Positions 8,774 to 16,978 of a stretch of DNA of 64,000 nucleotides are shown here, piece after piece. The notes beneath the pieces were generated by a model. That model was not told the origin of the DNA. It ran no database searches and saw nothing but the letters and a program-made list of their open reading frames with translations. A program made the translations under genes and the position numbers. The stretch spans positions 124,001-188,000 of the forward strand of contig NZ_CP129674.1 in assembly GCF_041080795.1 (NCBI RefSeq), read 5' to 3'. Source of the DNA: Bifidobacterium sp. WK041_4_12. GTDB taxonomy: Bacteria > Actinomycetota > Actinomycetes > Actinomycetales > Bifidobacteriaceae. Numbering within the stretch: the stretch's first letter is position 1; every line of letters begins with the position of its first letter.

Positions 8774-9941
8774 AAGTGCAACACCGCTTATGGTTGGGAT
8801 TGCTGATGTTCCGACCTTTGGGAGGTGCTGCACTCACTATGAAAGCTTATCCGCATGTGACCGGGGGTGAGCGGATCAGGATTGAGATGCTGCGTTTCGG
8901 GGATCATGAGACGATCCGGCAGGTGGCCCGCCAGCTGCATCGTTCCGCCTCCACGATCAGCCGGGAGCTCAGGCGTGGCCTGTGGTTCGCGTCCAACGAG
9001 AACGAGTCGTACCGGCCCTACCATCCCGGGCGGTTGAAGACGGGGGCGTGGACGGCTGGCCCGTTCTATTCGGCGTTGACCGCGCAGCGCAAGGCCGAGG
9101 CACGTTCGCGCAGGCCGAGGAAGCCCAGGCGCATGATGGACGCGCGCCTGCACGCGTGGGTGGCGGACGCGTTGACGCGTAGCTGGACGCCCGAGCTGAT
9201 CGAGGGCCGGTTGAAACTGGAGTATCCGGCTGACCCGTCGATGCGGATCAGCCACGAGTGCCTCTACCAGTGGATCTACCAGGGGCATGCGGACGGCGAG
9301 GATTGGCGGCGCTACCTGCCCCGGGCCAAACGCCACCGCACCAGACGGGCGGGCCGCAGGGCCGGGCGTGTGACGATCCCGATGCGCGTGCCACTCGCCC
9401 TGCGTCCCAAGGTCGTGGACCACCGAGGTTCGTTCGGCCACTACGAATCCGACACGGTCATCGGTTCGGCTCCCTCGAAGCGGTGCGTCGACACGCAGGT
9501 CGAACGCAAAACCAGAAAGCTGTTCGCCCGCCTCATCGAATCCAAAAGCGCACCGGCGACCGCCAGGGCCGAATACGCGATCTACAGCCACATCCCCGCA
9601 GCGGCGCGCATCGACCGGACCTGGGACAACGGGTCCGAATCCGCGTTGCACCGGCTCGTGGACGAGGCCCTGGGCATGCTCACCTACTACGCCGACCCAT
9701 ACTCGCCCTGGCAGCGCGCCAGCAGCGAGAACCGCAACGGCATGATCCGCCGCTACCTGCCCAAACACACCAGCCTGAAGAACCTGACCCAAACCGAACT
9801 CGACGACATCGTCACCGAGATCAACGACACCCCCATGAAACTCCTGGACTACCACACGCCCAACGAAGCATGGCAAGAGGAAATATCCAAACTCGGCCTA
9901 TCATCAAACCAGACCAGCCAACAAGCCAAACATTGCACTTG
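8774..9941 (+). mobile_element. IS30-family insertion sequence
   Basis: About 1.17 kb, with short inverted ends AAGTGCAA (8774) and TTGCACTT (to 9940) around a full-length IS30-type transposase. Extension of the inverted repeat beyond 8-9 bp is imperfect, and no certain target duplication was identified. It separates uspA from whatever lay upstream. Confidence 0.8.
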
Positions 9942-9948
9942 CAAATAG
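8839..9948 (+). CDS. IS30-family transposase
   Basis: 369 residues from ATG 8839, preceded by GGGAGGT; an earlier ATG at 8776 is less likely. The N-terminal HTH (ERIRIEMLRFGD, IRQVARQLHRSASTISRELRRG) is typical of IS30. The rve/DDE core shows ESDTVIGS, TWDNGSES, YYADPYSPWQRASSENRNGMIRRYLPK and LLDYHTPNEAW, so all catalytic acidic residues are present. The element appears intact and potentially active. Confidence 0.95.
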   Translation: MKAYPHVTGGERIRIEMLRFGDHETIRQVARQLHRSASTISRELRRGLWFASNENESYRPYHPGRLKTGAWTAGPFYSALTAQRKAEARSRRPRKPRRMMDARLHAWVADALTRSWTPELIEGRLKLEYPADPSMRISHECLYQWIYQGHADGEDWRRYLPRAKRHRTRRAGRRAGRVTIPMRVPLALRPKVVDHRGSFGHYESDTVIGSAPSKRCVDTQVERKTRKLFARLIESKSAPATARAEYAIYSHIPAAARIDRTWDNGSESALHRLVDEALGMLTYYADPYSPWQRASSENRNGMIRRYLPKHTSLKNLTQTELDDIVTEINDTPMKLLDYHTPNEAWQEEISKLGLSSNQTSQQAKHCTCK

Positions 9949-10168
9949 AATCCAGCGTTGAAGCTTGCAGTCAGTGGTGATGATAGAGTCTGAATTGTGA
10001 CGCGCCGAACTGGCCTCCTGGGCGCAAAAACGGCAGGCCGATGAGTAAACCCCGTTATCCGCGCCGATACGATAGGGCATCGGCGCTCAGGCTGGTCATT
10101 CTGATGATGGCTCTGCTCGGAGATGTTCATGAGTTTGATGCAAGGGGCAGGATGTAGCATGCATACGA

Positions 10169-10471
10169 TTAGCGGGCGTCGGCGATGTGCTTGAGGATGT
10201 CGATCTGTCGTTTGAATGCCCGCCGCCCCTCGTCGGTAGCGCTGATTTCGGTGAGTATGCGTCTGCCGCGGGCAATCTTGCTGACGTTGATATATCCAGC
10301 GTTTTCGAGGATGGTGACCTGTTTACTCAGTGTTTGTGGAGTGGTCTGCGCGGCTCTGCGAATGTCCGCGAAGCCGACCGCGTCAGCTTGGTTGATCAGC
10401 GACATAATCGTGAATCTCAGTGGTGAGAGAATGATTCTGTCCCAATCTTGCAGATCGTCTGAGAGATTCAT
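10169..10471 (-). CDS. Winged-helix transcriptional regulator
   Basis: 100 residues. LSPLRFTIMSLINQADAVGF, FADIRRAAQTTPQTLSKQVTIL and a wing (ISKIARGRRILTEISATDEG type) give a MarR/PadR-like HTH_27 fold. This short type of regulator often accompanies small multi-span membrane proteins. Its start overlaps the upstream membrane-protein stop by 4 bp (ATGA), so the two are translationally coupled. The probable targets are its own operon and the divergent secreted-peptide gene. Confidence 0.8.
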   Translation of the reverse strand: MNLSDDLQDWDRIILSPLRFTIMSLINQADAVGFADIRRAAQTTPQTLSKQVTILENAGYINVSKIARGRRILTEISATDEGRRAFKRQIDILKHIADAR

Positions 10472-11013
10472 GCGGTTCGCTTACTTGCTAGGAGTCGAAC
10501 CGCGAAGATTAGACGGCAGGCACAGCCGACGGCGCAGATGATCCCTGCCACCAACGCCATCCAACCTAGACCCCTGCTCCCTGTCGAGCTGAACGACGCG
10601 GGTAGACCGGCACTCGACGCCGCCGCGCCCAGCAGCACGCAGCCTATCGCTAGGAGTACGTTTCTCCAACCCAACACGATACGCTCGAGATGCTTGCTGC
10701 CACGGGGCAGAATGTGACGGTGATTGCGTTCGCTGCGTACCGCGAAAAACGACAGCAGCACCGCACATATGCCGAGGAAAATGATGCCGTTCCAGGACCA
10801 TGAGACAGACCACCACGCACCGAGCGTCAGGAACAATAGGACTTGGACGCTCGAGACCCAGGCGACCGTCCATCCGTACGACCGGATCTCCCGGTACGGC
10901 ATGAAGCCACTGGCATCACCGCTGTGCTTGAGGAGTTCCCTCGCCTCTGCCGGTGTCGCTGTGCTGATGTCGTGGGTGTCGTCATCGGTTGTAATATCGT
11001 TAATAGTATCCAT
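10468..11013 (-). CDS. Four-helix membrane protein of unknown function
   Basis: 181 residues. A charged cytoplasmic N-terminus (about 45 residues) is followed by two hairpins of transmembrane helices (around VAWVSSVQVLLFLTLGAWW, GIIFLGICAVLLSFFAV, NVLLAIGCVLLGAAASSA, GWMALVAGIICAVGCACRL). It forms an operon with the winged-helix regulator. By context it could be an immunity-like or sensory protein for the adjacent decayed peptide gene; this is inference only. Confidence 0.75.
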   Translation of the reverse strand: MDTINDITTDDDTHDISTATPAEARELLKHSGDASGFMPYREIRSYGWTVAWVSSVQVLLFLTLGAWWSVSWSWNGIIFLGICAVLLSFFAVRSERNHRHILPRGSKHLERIVLGWRNVLLAIGCVLLGAAASSAGLPASFSSTGSRGLGWMALVAGIICAVGCACRLIFAVRLLASKRTA

Positions 11014-11020
11014 GTTGGCA

Positions 11021-11048
11021 AGTATACACGATTCTGTTATTGGTGCAA
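11021..11048 (-). promoter_or_regulatory. Sigma-70-type promoter giving a probably leaderless mRNA
   Basis: On the minus strand TTGCAC is followed after 16 bp by TATACT, and the start ATG of the membrane-protein gene lies only 7 bp after the -10 box. No ribosome binding site is present. Transcription would therefore start at or next to the A of ATG, giving a leaderless transcript, which is common in actinobacteria. Confidence 0.6.
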
Positions 11049-11121
11049 AGTAAGGTACGGTTCTTAATCGAGAACTTGATGAGGGGGTTTCTCGTCAACC
11101 GTTGTTGGAAGAAAGAGGTTC

Positions 11122-11753
11122 ATGCATATGTTGCGTTCAATTTATCGTGTGGGAACAGTGTTGTTCTCCTTCGCCCTGGCCTTAGTTTTCGTCATGGCAG
11201 GATCAGAACTGCATGCCCAAGCGGCAGAGCCTGCAACGCAGGTTAAACAAGTATCGACATCCACCGAACCCACCGCTGGAGGCTATGTGCTCTCGTATTC
11301 GGACAATGAGGCGACCCGTTCGGCGACGGCGACTTTGAAGATCGGAACCAAGTACACCTTGGCATTGAGATCTCCGGACGTCCTCGTCATCAAAGACGGC
11401 CAAGACAAGACCATCGAAAGCCTTGCATCGTACAAGCAACAGCTCGAACAACGTTACCCCGAGGTCGCGGTTGGTGCGTGGATTCTGGCAACAGACCATG
11501 AGGCCACGATTACTATTTCTCAAAAACCGACGGCGACTGGGTTATATGGTGAGGAAAAAATCAGCGCCCCAAGTAAGGCATGGTACAACTGCATGGCCAA
11601 TCACGGTATCGACGGGGGCATTGGCCGGTGCTGTGGCCGGATGTGGCGCGTCAGCAGAAATTGGCTGCATCGAAGGCGTAGCCCCCGAGCGGTCTGTTCG
11701 GTGCGGTTGGCGGAATCGTTACAGGAGTGTGGGACTGCAGAGGCAAGTGGTGA
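11122..11753 (+). pseudogene. Secreted Gly/Ala-rich peptide precursor, frameshifted (bacteriocin-like)
   Basis: The first frame gives a signal peptide (MLRSIYRVGTVLFSF and ALALVFVMAG, ending HAQAAEP) and a roughly 110-residue extracellular segment. After WYNCMANHGI the coding sense moves to a second frame (GALAGAVAGCGASAEIGC) and then a third (GAVGGIVTGVWDCRGKW, stop at 11753). The reconstructed C-terminus is a hydrophobic Gly/Ala helix pair with cysteines, as in pore-forming bacteriocins of the unmodified or circular type. Two frameshifts make it inactive unless there are sequence errors. An AGAAAGAGG sequence precedes the ATG. Confidence 0.6.
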
Positions 11754-12754
11754 ACTGCAATCATAAACCTTCGTTTGCTCTATGATCGAGGCACTCCGAC
11801 TGAGGAGATTAGACAGATTCTCTAAGTTAGATTCAAATCGTTTTGAATTTCTGGTCTCACAATTAACGTCTCGGCGTGACCGTCTGAATAGGAGAAGCGA
11901 CAAATGTTGATACTGGTCTAACGGTTCTTCTTAAATACGATCATGACTGCATCCATAGATGGATGCAGTTGACCGATGACTTCTGATGAGCGTTGCAAGC
12001 TTTTAAACGCTGCGATTCCTAATATCTTCAGATCGATCTTGATGCATCCAGCAGGCGACGGACGTGACGATGATCGGCGGAAAGCGCTAAGTCTACTGTG
12101 TTCTGTTTGGTAATTTATTCATTGATGCCATATAAGAGTTTGAGTTTGCTGGCGTTAAGTTCATTCTGTCTTTATGAGTCGGCTCCTACTGGAATCTAAA
12201 TACCTTATTGAGGAATGATTTATTGTCCTCAATGGCACATGGAGCACGAAGTTGTCGTGTATCCAAATTCCGCTCTAACAGCTAGACGATACGAAACCGA
12301 TTGATGACCATTTCAGCGTTGGGAGATGAGCAATGACTTAGAGGAGGTGACAGTATCTCATGCTCAGATCGACGATGATGCACTTGATATGCCTGCTATC
12401 AGAAAGAAAATCGTAACCCTCAAGGTAAACAATAATGGCTTGGACTGCCGGCCTGTATACGTCGCCATGAGACTGTGAGATTCTGTATAACAACAAATAA
12501 ATCATATGTGACGACCAGTTGACCGGGATTTATCAAGGCTCAGATTCTCTGGAAGTCGTTTATAGGAATCCCAACCACTGTGTGGACAACATTCCCTGTC
12601 GCCTCCCACAGCACTAATCGAGTTTGTTCTTGGACTGATTCTCCAGTCTCCGCCACCCCCCTTACAAGCCCATGATTACCGGTGTATACACGCGGTCTGG
12701 CCAGAAAGAACTGACTACACTGGATTTCCGGATGCGATTTGCTTCACATATGAA
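11754..12754. other. 1-kb region without a supported gene
   Basis: No open frame with coding character was found on either strand. The region has lower GC than its surroundings and looks like decayed DNA. Its only distinct element is a near-perfect palindrome at 11946-11969. Confidence 0.5.
11946..11969. repeat. 24-bp palindrome
   Basis: ACTGCATCCAT and its complement are separated by two bases. There is no T run, so an operator or a remnant IS tip is more likely than a terminator. Confidence 0.5.
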
Positions 12755-13147
12755 TTATGCAGCCTGTTCGATGCTCTCAAAGGATGGCTGCTGCAACAGC
12801 CACTCCTTGAGAACCATCACATGGTTGTGCTCGGTATCCTTTGCCGCGTACAACAGCAATATGTCCTGATCGCGAATGATGTGCGAACAATTACGAGCAA
12901 ATTCAGCCGCCTCGTCGCTCGCATCCAATTCACTCATATAGCGGTTACGGAACTCTTCGAACCTCTCGGCCTTATGCCCAAACCATGTACGCAGCGGTGT
13001 TGAAGGAGTAACCTCCTTCGCCCACAAATCCAAGCGAAGCCTATCTTTCTTCATGCCACGCGGCCATAGACGATCGACAAGTATGCGATACCCCTGTGTA
13101 TCCGGATCCAAGGAATAGACTCGCATCATAATCATCGAATGCTTCAT
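12755..13147 (-). CDS. DUF488 (YeaO-like) family protein
   Basis: 130 residues. RILVDRLWPRGMKKDRL, DLWAKEVTPSTPLRTWFGHKAERFEEF, FRNRYMSEL and DILLLYAAKDTEHNHVMVLKEWL are the hallmark blocks of the DUF488/YeaO family. The biochemical function is not established; a nucleic-acid or nucleotide-related role has been suggested. GGGGAG lies upstream of the ATG. It lies near a cupin and a methyltransferase on the same strand, but the 94-bp gap suggests separate transcription. Confidence 0.9.
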   Translation of the reverse strand: MKHSMIMMRVYSLDPDTQGYRILVDRLWPRGMKKDRLRLDLWAKEVTPSTPLRTWFGHKAERFEEFRNRYMSELDASDEAAEFARNCSHIIRDQDILLLYAAKDTEHNHVMVLKEWLLQQPSFESIEQAA

Positions 13148-13241
13148 GTTTCACACTCCCCTGATGACCGTTATAACCATCACGCACTGACAAATCGCTT
13201 ACGCCCCCAACGCTTGTCAGCAACCATGAGAGGACGCGTGC

Positions 13242-13607
13242 CTAGTCGCTCGTTTCCTTGGCGTCTCGCGCCGGAGTGATCATCGTCAGCATCATGACGG
13301 AGGCCTCGACAGCCTCCACCGCATGCGGCAGACGCGTCGGGAAATACGCCAAGCCACCAGGTACCAGATCGACCGTTTTGCCCGACGCGGTAACCTTCAG
13401 ATGGCCGGACCCGGCCTGTACGAACACCGGCATCGCTGCGGTATGCTCACTCAGAACCTGCCCCGCATCGAAGGAGAACAGCACGACATTGCCGCCAGCA
13501 TGCTCCATGATCGTGCGAGACACCGTGGCCTCGTCCTGAACCTTGACCAATGACGAGACATCGCCAATGAATCCAAGCCCCCCCGTCTCACCGTGCTCAT
13601 CAGACAT
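13242..13607 (-). CDS. Cupin-domain protein
   Basis: 121 residues. The two cupin motifs are visible: LFSFDAGQVLSEHTAAMPVFVQAGSG (metal-ligand His and Glu/Gln positions partly replaced) and PGGLAYFPTRLPHAVEA with the conserved PxxxPHxxxA. Such small single-domain cupins bind a metal or ligand and often act in stress or regulation. AAAGGGAA precedes the start. Confidence 0.85.
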   Translation of the reverse strand: MSDEHGETGGLGFIGDVSSLVKVQDEATVSRTIMEHAGGNVVLFSFDAGQVLSEHTAAMPVFVQAGSGHLKVTASGKTVDLVPGGLAYFPTRLPHAVEAVEASVMMLTMITPARDAKETSD

Positions 13608-13659
13608 TATATTTCCCTTTCGGTATTAGCGTGCTCTTATTCTCGTGACGGATAATCCT

Positions 13660-14499
13660 TCACCCCAGCTTATGGGCGACGATGGCTATGCCATTGATAT
13701 GCTTCTTGTATTTGGTGAAAGTACGCTTCATAGTGAGAACCCGACTTCTCGCCTGACTGTCCTTGAGGAGGTTCTTCACAATGCGCAACACCCCAATGAT
13801 TCCTTCATCCGCGATATTGCGTTTCATGTTCAGCAAGGCCATCGGTGCCGCATCAACCCAGTCAACCTCGAAACCGGCATCCTTCAGTAATGCCGTCCAC
13901 TCGGCTGCGGTCAACGGCCTCGCACTCACCTTGATGGACTGAGCCAGTTCCTTGCGGATGGCATTCTTCACCTTCGTGTCCAAGGTGTCGGGCTGCAGCC
14001 CGAGCTCATGAATGGCATAGCGCCCACCTGGACGCAGCAGGCGGGCGGCCTCGGCAATGATCTTCTGCCTGCCACGGTCGGACTGCATTGTCAGCATTGC
14101 CTCGCCCACGACCACGTCGGCGCTTGCCTCGGGCAGACCGGTATCGCTGGCATTCGCCGTGATGCAATGCCCTCTACCAGCGACGATCTGGCCGACGATT
14201 GCAGCCGCCTTGGGATCCTCATCGACGCCAATATAACTGGCCGGCGAGTGCCCCAGGATCTCCGTCGCGGTGCGACCAAGACCCGGAGCAAATTCGACCA
14301 CATCACCACCTTCCGCCTTGGCATGGTCAAGCATATGCTGTGTCAATTCCAGTCCACCCGGCCTGAGCACGCGCTTGCCGAGGCGAGCGAGCAGCCAGTG
14401 CCCGGGAAGGTGTGCGGAGTCGCGCTCCGAAAAAGGCAGCTCATCACCGCTAAAGTCTTCAGCATGACGTTCTGATGTAGGTAAAGAATTGGTTCCCAT
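13660..14499 (-). CDS. Class I SAM-dependent methyltransferase
   Basis: 279 residues. Motif I is VVEFAPGLGRTATEIL, followed by YIGVDEDPKAAAI (motif II, acidic residue binding the ribose), ASADVVVGEAMLTM (motif IV region) and EAARLLRPGGRYAIHELGL (post-motif). This is the ubiE/UPF small-molecule methyltransferase architecture, and the substrate cannot be deduced. No clear ribosome binding site is seen before ATG 14499, so a leaderless start or a slightly later start is possible. Confidence 0.85.
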   Translation of the reverse strand: MGTNSLPTSERHAEDFSGDELPFSERDSAHLPGHWLLARLGKRVLRPGGLELTQHMLDHAKAEGGDVVEFAPGLGRTATEILGHSPASYIGVDEDPKAAAIVGQIVAGRGHCITANASDTGLPEASADVVVGEAMLTMQSDRGRQKIIAEAARLLRPGGRYAIHELGLQPDTLDTKVKNAIRKELAQSIKVSARPLTAAEWTALLKDAGFEVDWVDAAPMALLNMKRNIADEGIIGVLRIVKNLLKDSQARSRVLTMKRTFTKYKKHINGIAIVAHKLG

Positions 14500-14820
14500 G
14501 CGTCACACTATAATGAGCCCTGACAAGACACTCCAGATACCTGATGCGGATAAAGGCAGGGCGGAACCATCCACTGACTGACCGCTGAGTAACCGAATAA
14601 TTATGGACTGGACTGGAGATCACTTCGAAATCTGATACCAGCCACGTGCGCGCGAAGCGATTGATTCAAGAAAACATGGGCGATCCAAAGATGCGAATCT
14701 ACTCGGTGCCATGCCTTTTCCCTGCATGAGCCGACAACCCGCAACCGCACGACACGGCGTCATGGCAAGATCCCTCGTTCCAGTGCGATGGCGGATCCAC
14801 GAGCCACGCTTACTTTACAA

Positions 14821-14836
14821 ACACTATATCTTGTGT
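14821..14836. promoter_or_regulatory. NrdR box 1
   Basis: ACACTATATCTTGTGT matches the NrdR consensus (ACAC, AT-rich core, GTGT). It lies upstream of a ribonucleotide reductase fragment and 30 bp (about three helical turns) from a second box, the usual arrangement for this ATP/dATP-sensing repressor. Confidence 0.8.
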
Positions 14837-14850
14837 CGAAAAAAATACCA

Positions 14851-14866
14851 TCACTATATATAGTGG
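14851..14866. promoter_or_regulatory. NrdR box 2
   Basis: TCACTATATATAGTGG contains the palindrome CACTATATATAGTG. Together with the box at 14821 it forms a tandem NrdR operator in front of the reductase fragment. Confidence 0.8.
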
Positions 14867-14901
14867 TTTCGATACAACGATAAAGACGAAAGCGTGAAAC
14901 G

Positions 14902-15310
14902 GTGAATGATAGGTTTGTGGTAGAACTTGCAGATGACGCCATAGCAAAAGTCGTCAAGGATGTGCAACCTCACTGGGGGCCGCTCGGCTGGGTGACCTAC
15001 AAGCGCACATATGCGCGTTACGTCGATTCCCAGCAGCGTACCGAGAATTGGGATGAGACAGTCAAGAGAGTCGTCGAAGGCAATATCAACCTTGACCCTC
15101 GCCTGCGTGCGTTACGTGGCAAGAAGAACAGAAGCTCTGAAGATATCGCACTCATAGCAAGTCTGCAGGAGGAGGCAATGCGCCTCTTTTCCCTCATCTA
15201 CGGCTTGGGGGCCACTCCCTCTGGACGCAATCTTTGGGTAAGCGGCACTACGTATCAGAGTGAACATGGGGATGCCCTCAATAATTGTTCGTTTTACGCA
15301 CCAAGAGTTA
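14902..15310 (+). pseudogene. nrdJ: B12-dependent (class II) ribonucleoside-triphosphate reductase, N-terminal fragment
   Basis: About 135 residues from GTG 14902 match the start of monomeric adenosylcobalamin-dependent RTPR: QPHWGPLGWVTYKRTYARY, RTENWDETVKRVVEGNINLD, LIYGLGATPSGRNLWVSGT and a GDALNNCSF block carrying the first redox cysteine. The known enzyme is over 700 residues, so more than 80% is missing. The frame then runs into unrelated sequence and a duplicated fic-flanking repeat starting near 15332, ending at 15387. The fragment lacks the B12 site, radical cysteine and C-terminal redox pair, so it is non-functional. Confidence 0.85.
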
Positions 15311-15331
15311 ACCTACACAGCTATCACCATA

Positions 15332-16138
15332 GGCAATCGAATCAACCGTGGTTGTTGATCCATGCTCTAGGAGAATGGTCGAACTGATCCAGATCGGCGG
15401 GCGTGGGCGGCAGCCCACGATTCATCTCCCCCGCCCGTGCCGGTACTTCGAGATCTCAGGCGGAGATTGATCTGTCGTGAGCCGCTTGGCCTCCGCCTTG
15501 AGTTCCTAACGTAGGTAACTGGCGGTCTTCTTTAATTTGGACTTGTCACTGCCTTTGGTCTGGTAGCCGTAGCGTTGGCGCTGCCGCTCGTATTCGCTGT
15601 CGCTCAATGCCTGGTATACGTTCGGTGTTGTGGAATCATCATGACCACCGGGCTTGAAGCCGATGGAGGGTAGGAGCCGGCGATCCTGCTCGGGTGGGAG
15701 CGGTTGCACGATCTTGTCGAACATGGCTTCCAGCTTGCTATGGTCCACGTTCTCGTGGGCGATGAACGAGGCAATGTCGTTCTCTCGCTTGGATACCTGC
15801 GACCAGTCCAGGCCCCAACCGGCGTCACGGGCTATCAGCGTCCAGAAGACGCGCTGCGTGCGACCATTGCCCTCGCGGAACGGGTGCAGGGTGTTGAAGT
15901 TGTCGAAGTTGACGGCCAGACGCTCGATGAACCGGCCGCGATCCAAGCCTTGCAGCATATGATCGTTGCGCAGCGTCGTCTCGGCGTACTGCACGCCCGT
16001 GTCGAAGAGTTGCAAGGGTTGGAAGACGCTGCCTCCGCCCTTGCTCATGTCGATGGTGCGGATCCGTCCCGTCCACTCATACACATCCTGGAAGAGATAA
16101 TGGTGGATCCACTGCAACTGGCTAACCGTACCCTCGGC
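15332..16138. repeat. Direct repeat R1 (about 800 bp, carries fic remnant)
   Basis: This stretch is almost identical to 19850-20656. It includes the origin-like motif downstream of fic and most of the fic gene. The two copies are in the same orientation and enclose the TetR-oleate hydratase operon plus an MFS remnant (about 3.7 kb), so homologous recombination could delete or amplify that segment. Confidence 0.9.
15337..15440. repeat. Origin-like motif, copy 1
   Basis: It contains GAATCAACC, GTTGTTGATCC, then a GGTCGAACTGATCCAG block and GGCGGGCGTGGGCGGC. Related versions are at 19855-19960 and 23250-23340. The inverted arms and GC-rich tail resemble an oriT or replication element; function unproven. 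Confidence 0.5.
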
Positions 16139-16140
16139 CC
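15506..16140 (-). pseudogene. Fic-domain protein, N-terminally truncated copy
   Basis: Residues matching the full copy run from EGTVSQLQWIHHYLF to the C-terminus, including the catalytic HPFREGNGRTQR. The first ~45 residues and the antitoxin gene are missing; the frame starts in foreign sequence at 16171. Differences from the full copy (for example YLF/FLF, EWTG/EWAG) show that the duplication is not brand new. Without its antitoxin an intact Fic enzyme would be toxic, so this copy is probably unexpressed or inactive. Confidence 0.85.
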
Positions 16141-16154
16141 TGAGAGGCATCCTG

Positions 16155-16573
16155 GGGAAGATGGCCGACACCTATGGCGAGAGAACAGTTGCGGTGGCGG
16201 GGTTCATACTTCAGACAGCAGGGTACGGGTGGATTGTCTTCGCTTCACCCCCAGGCACGCCATACGCAACATTAGCGTTAGCGCTGTCAGTGTGCAGCGC
16301 AGACATATCGATGACGGACCTGCGCTGCAGAAAGCCATGCTCGGTTCCGTTGCAAGGGAATACATTACTAACGCCTCAGGCGTATTCAACGTATCAAGAC
16401 AGCTGGGAGGCGCTGTAGGCACAGCAATATCCGTCATGATGTTCTACCATTTCAGCACCACACTGTCATACCCCGCGTTCGCCCAAGGATTCACCGCAGT
16501 CATGACCGTCTCGGCATTGATATGCCTCGGGGCATGCTTCATGACATTGCTGACGAACAGCGCACACCAATAG
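16155..16573 (+). pseudogene. Drug-efflux MFS (DHA2-type) C-terminal remnant
   Basis: The last frame reads LGSVAREYITNASGVFNVSRQLGGAVGTAIS followed by two hydrophobic helices, resembling the C-terminal helices of 14-TM DHA2/EmrB transporters. A preceding part (GERTVAVAGFILQTAGYGWI) lies in another frame. The 5' end is cut by repeat R1. It is not functional. Confidence 0.65.
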
Positions 16574-16978
16574 GCGAATGCCCCCAACCTGGATCGAGCG
16601 CGCCAAAACGTCTCCACCGCGAGAAATGCCTCTTTCTCGTCCCGCAGATGCAGGACACCCGATTCCCCCAACAATCCCACGTCGAACAAAACTACAAGTC
16701 AAACGCGTCTCATGGTCCCAGACTCAGCGTCTGCCCAAAGAACAGTCCTTTCATTATCCGCGTTAATCAAAGTGAAGACCGTGTCAGGCACATTGACTGC
16801 AGAGGTGGGGGTTGTTTGCCTGTTTAACTGAGATTTCGCATGCACTGTTCCGCCGGCTGAAGGTATGCAAGGCAGCGTACTTTCTCTGACAGGACAAATT
16901 TTAGAGTATACTCGTTTTAGAGTATGCTCTATAACTATAGGTAGATTCAGCTAGCGCATCATCAAAGAGGTAGGAAGC
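16574..16978. other. Intergenic region with tetR promoter
   Basis: About 400 bp without a supported gene. The 3' part contains the tandem operator-like repeats at 16899-16929 and must drive the tetR-ohyA operon. Confidence 0.5.
16899..16929. promoter_or_regulatory. Tandem operator-like repeats before tetR
   Basis: TTTTAGAGTATACTC (16899-16913) and TTTTAGAGTATGCTC (16915-16929) are direct repeats with a 16-bp period. Each contains a palindromic GAGTATACTC-type core. They lie 50-80 bp upstream of the tetR start and are the likely autoregulatory site. Confidence 0.65.

Larger units (their letters stand above)
14500..14901. other. Intergenic region with the nrd promoter
   Basis: 402 bp between the divergent methyltransferase and the reductase fragment. 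No gene was seen. The last 80 bp hold the two NrdR boxes and must include the promoter of the reductase fragment. Confidence 0.6.

Noticed and set aside
8788..9876. 362-codon minus-strand frame in the IS30 element
   Set aside because: Antisense to a complete IS30 transposase; composition is a codon-bias artefact.
15704..16573. 289-codon plus-strand frame across the truncated fic
   Set aside because: Its first two thirds are antisense to fic. Only the last part (MFS remnant) has coding sense, and it is reported as a pseudogene.
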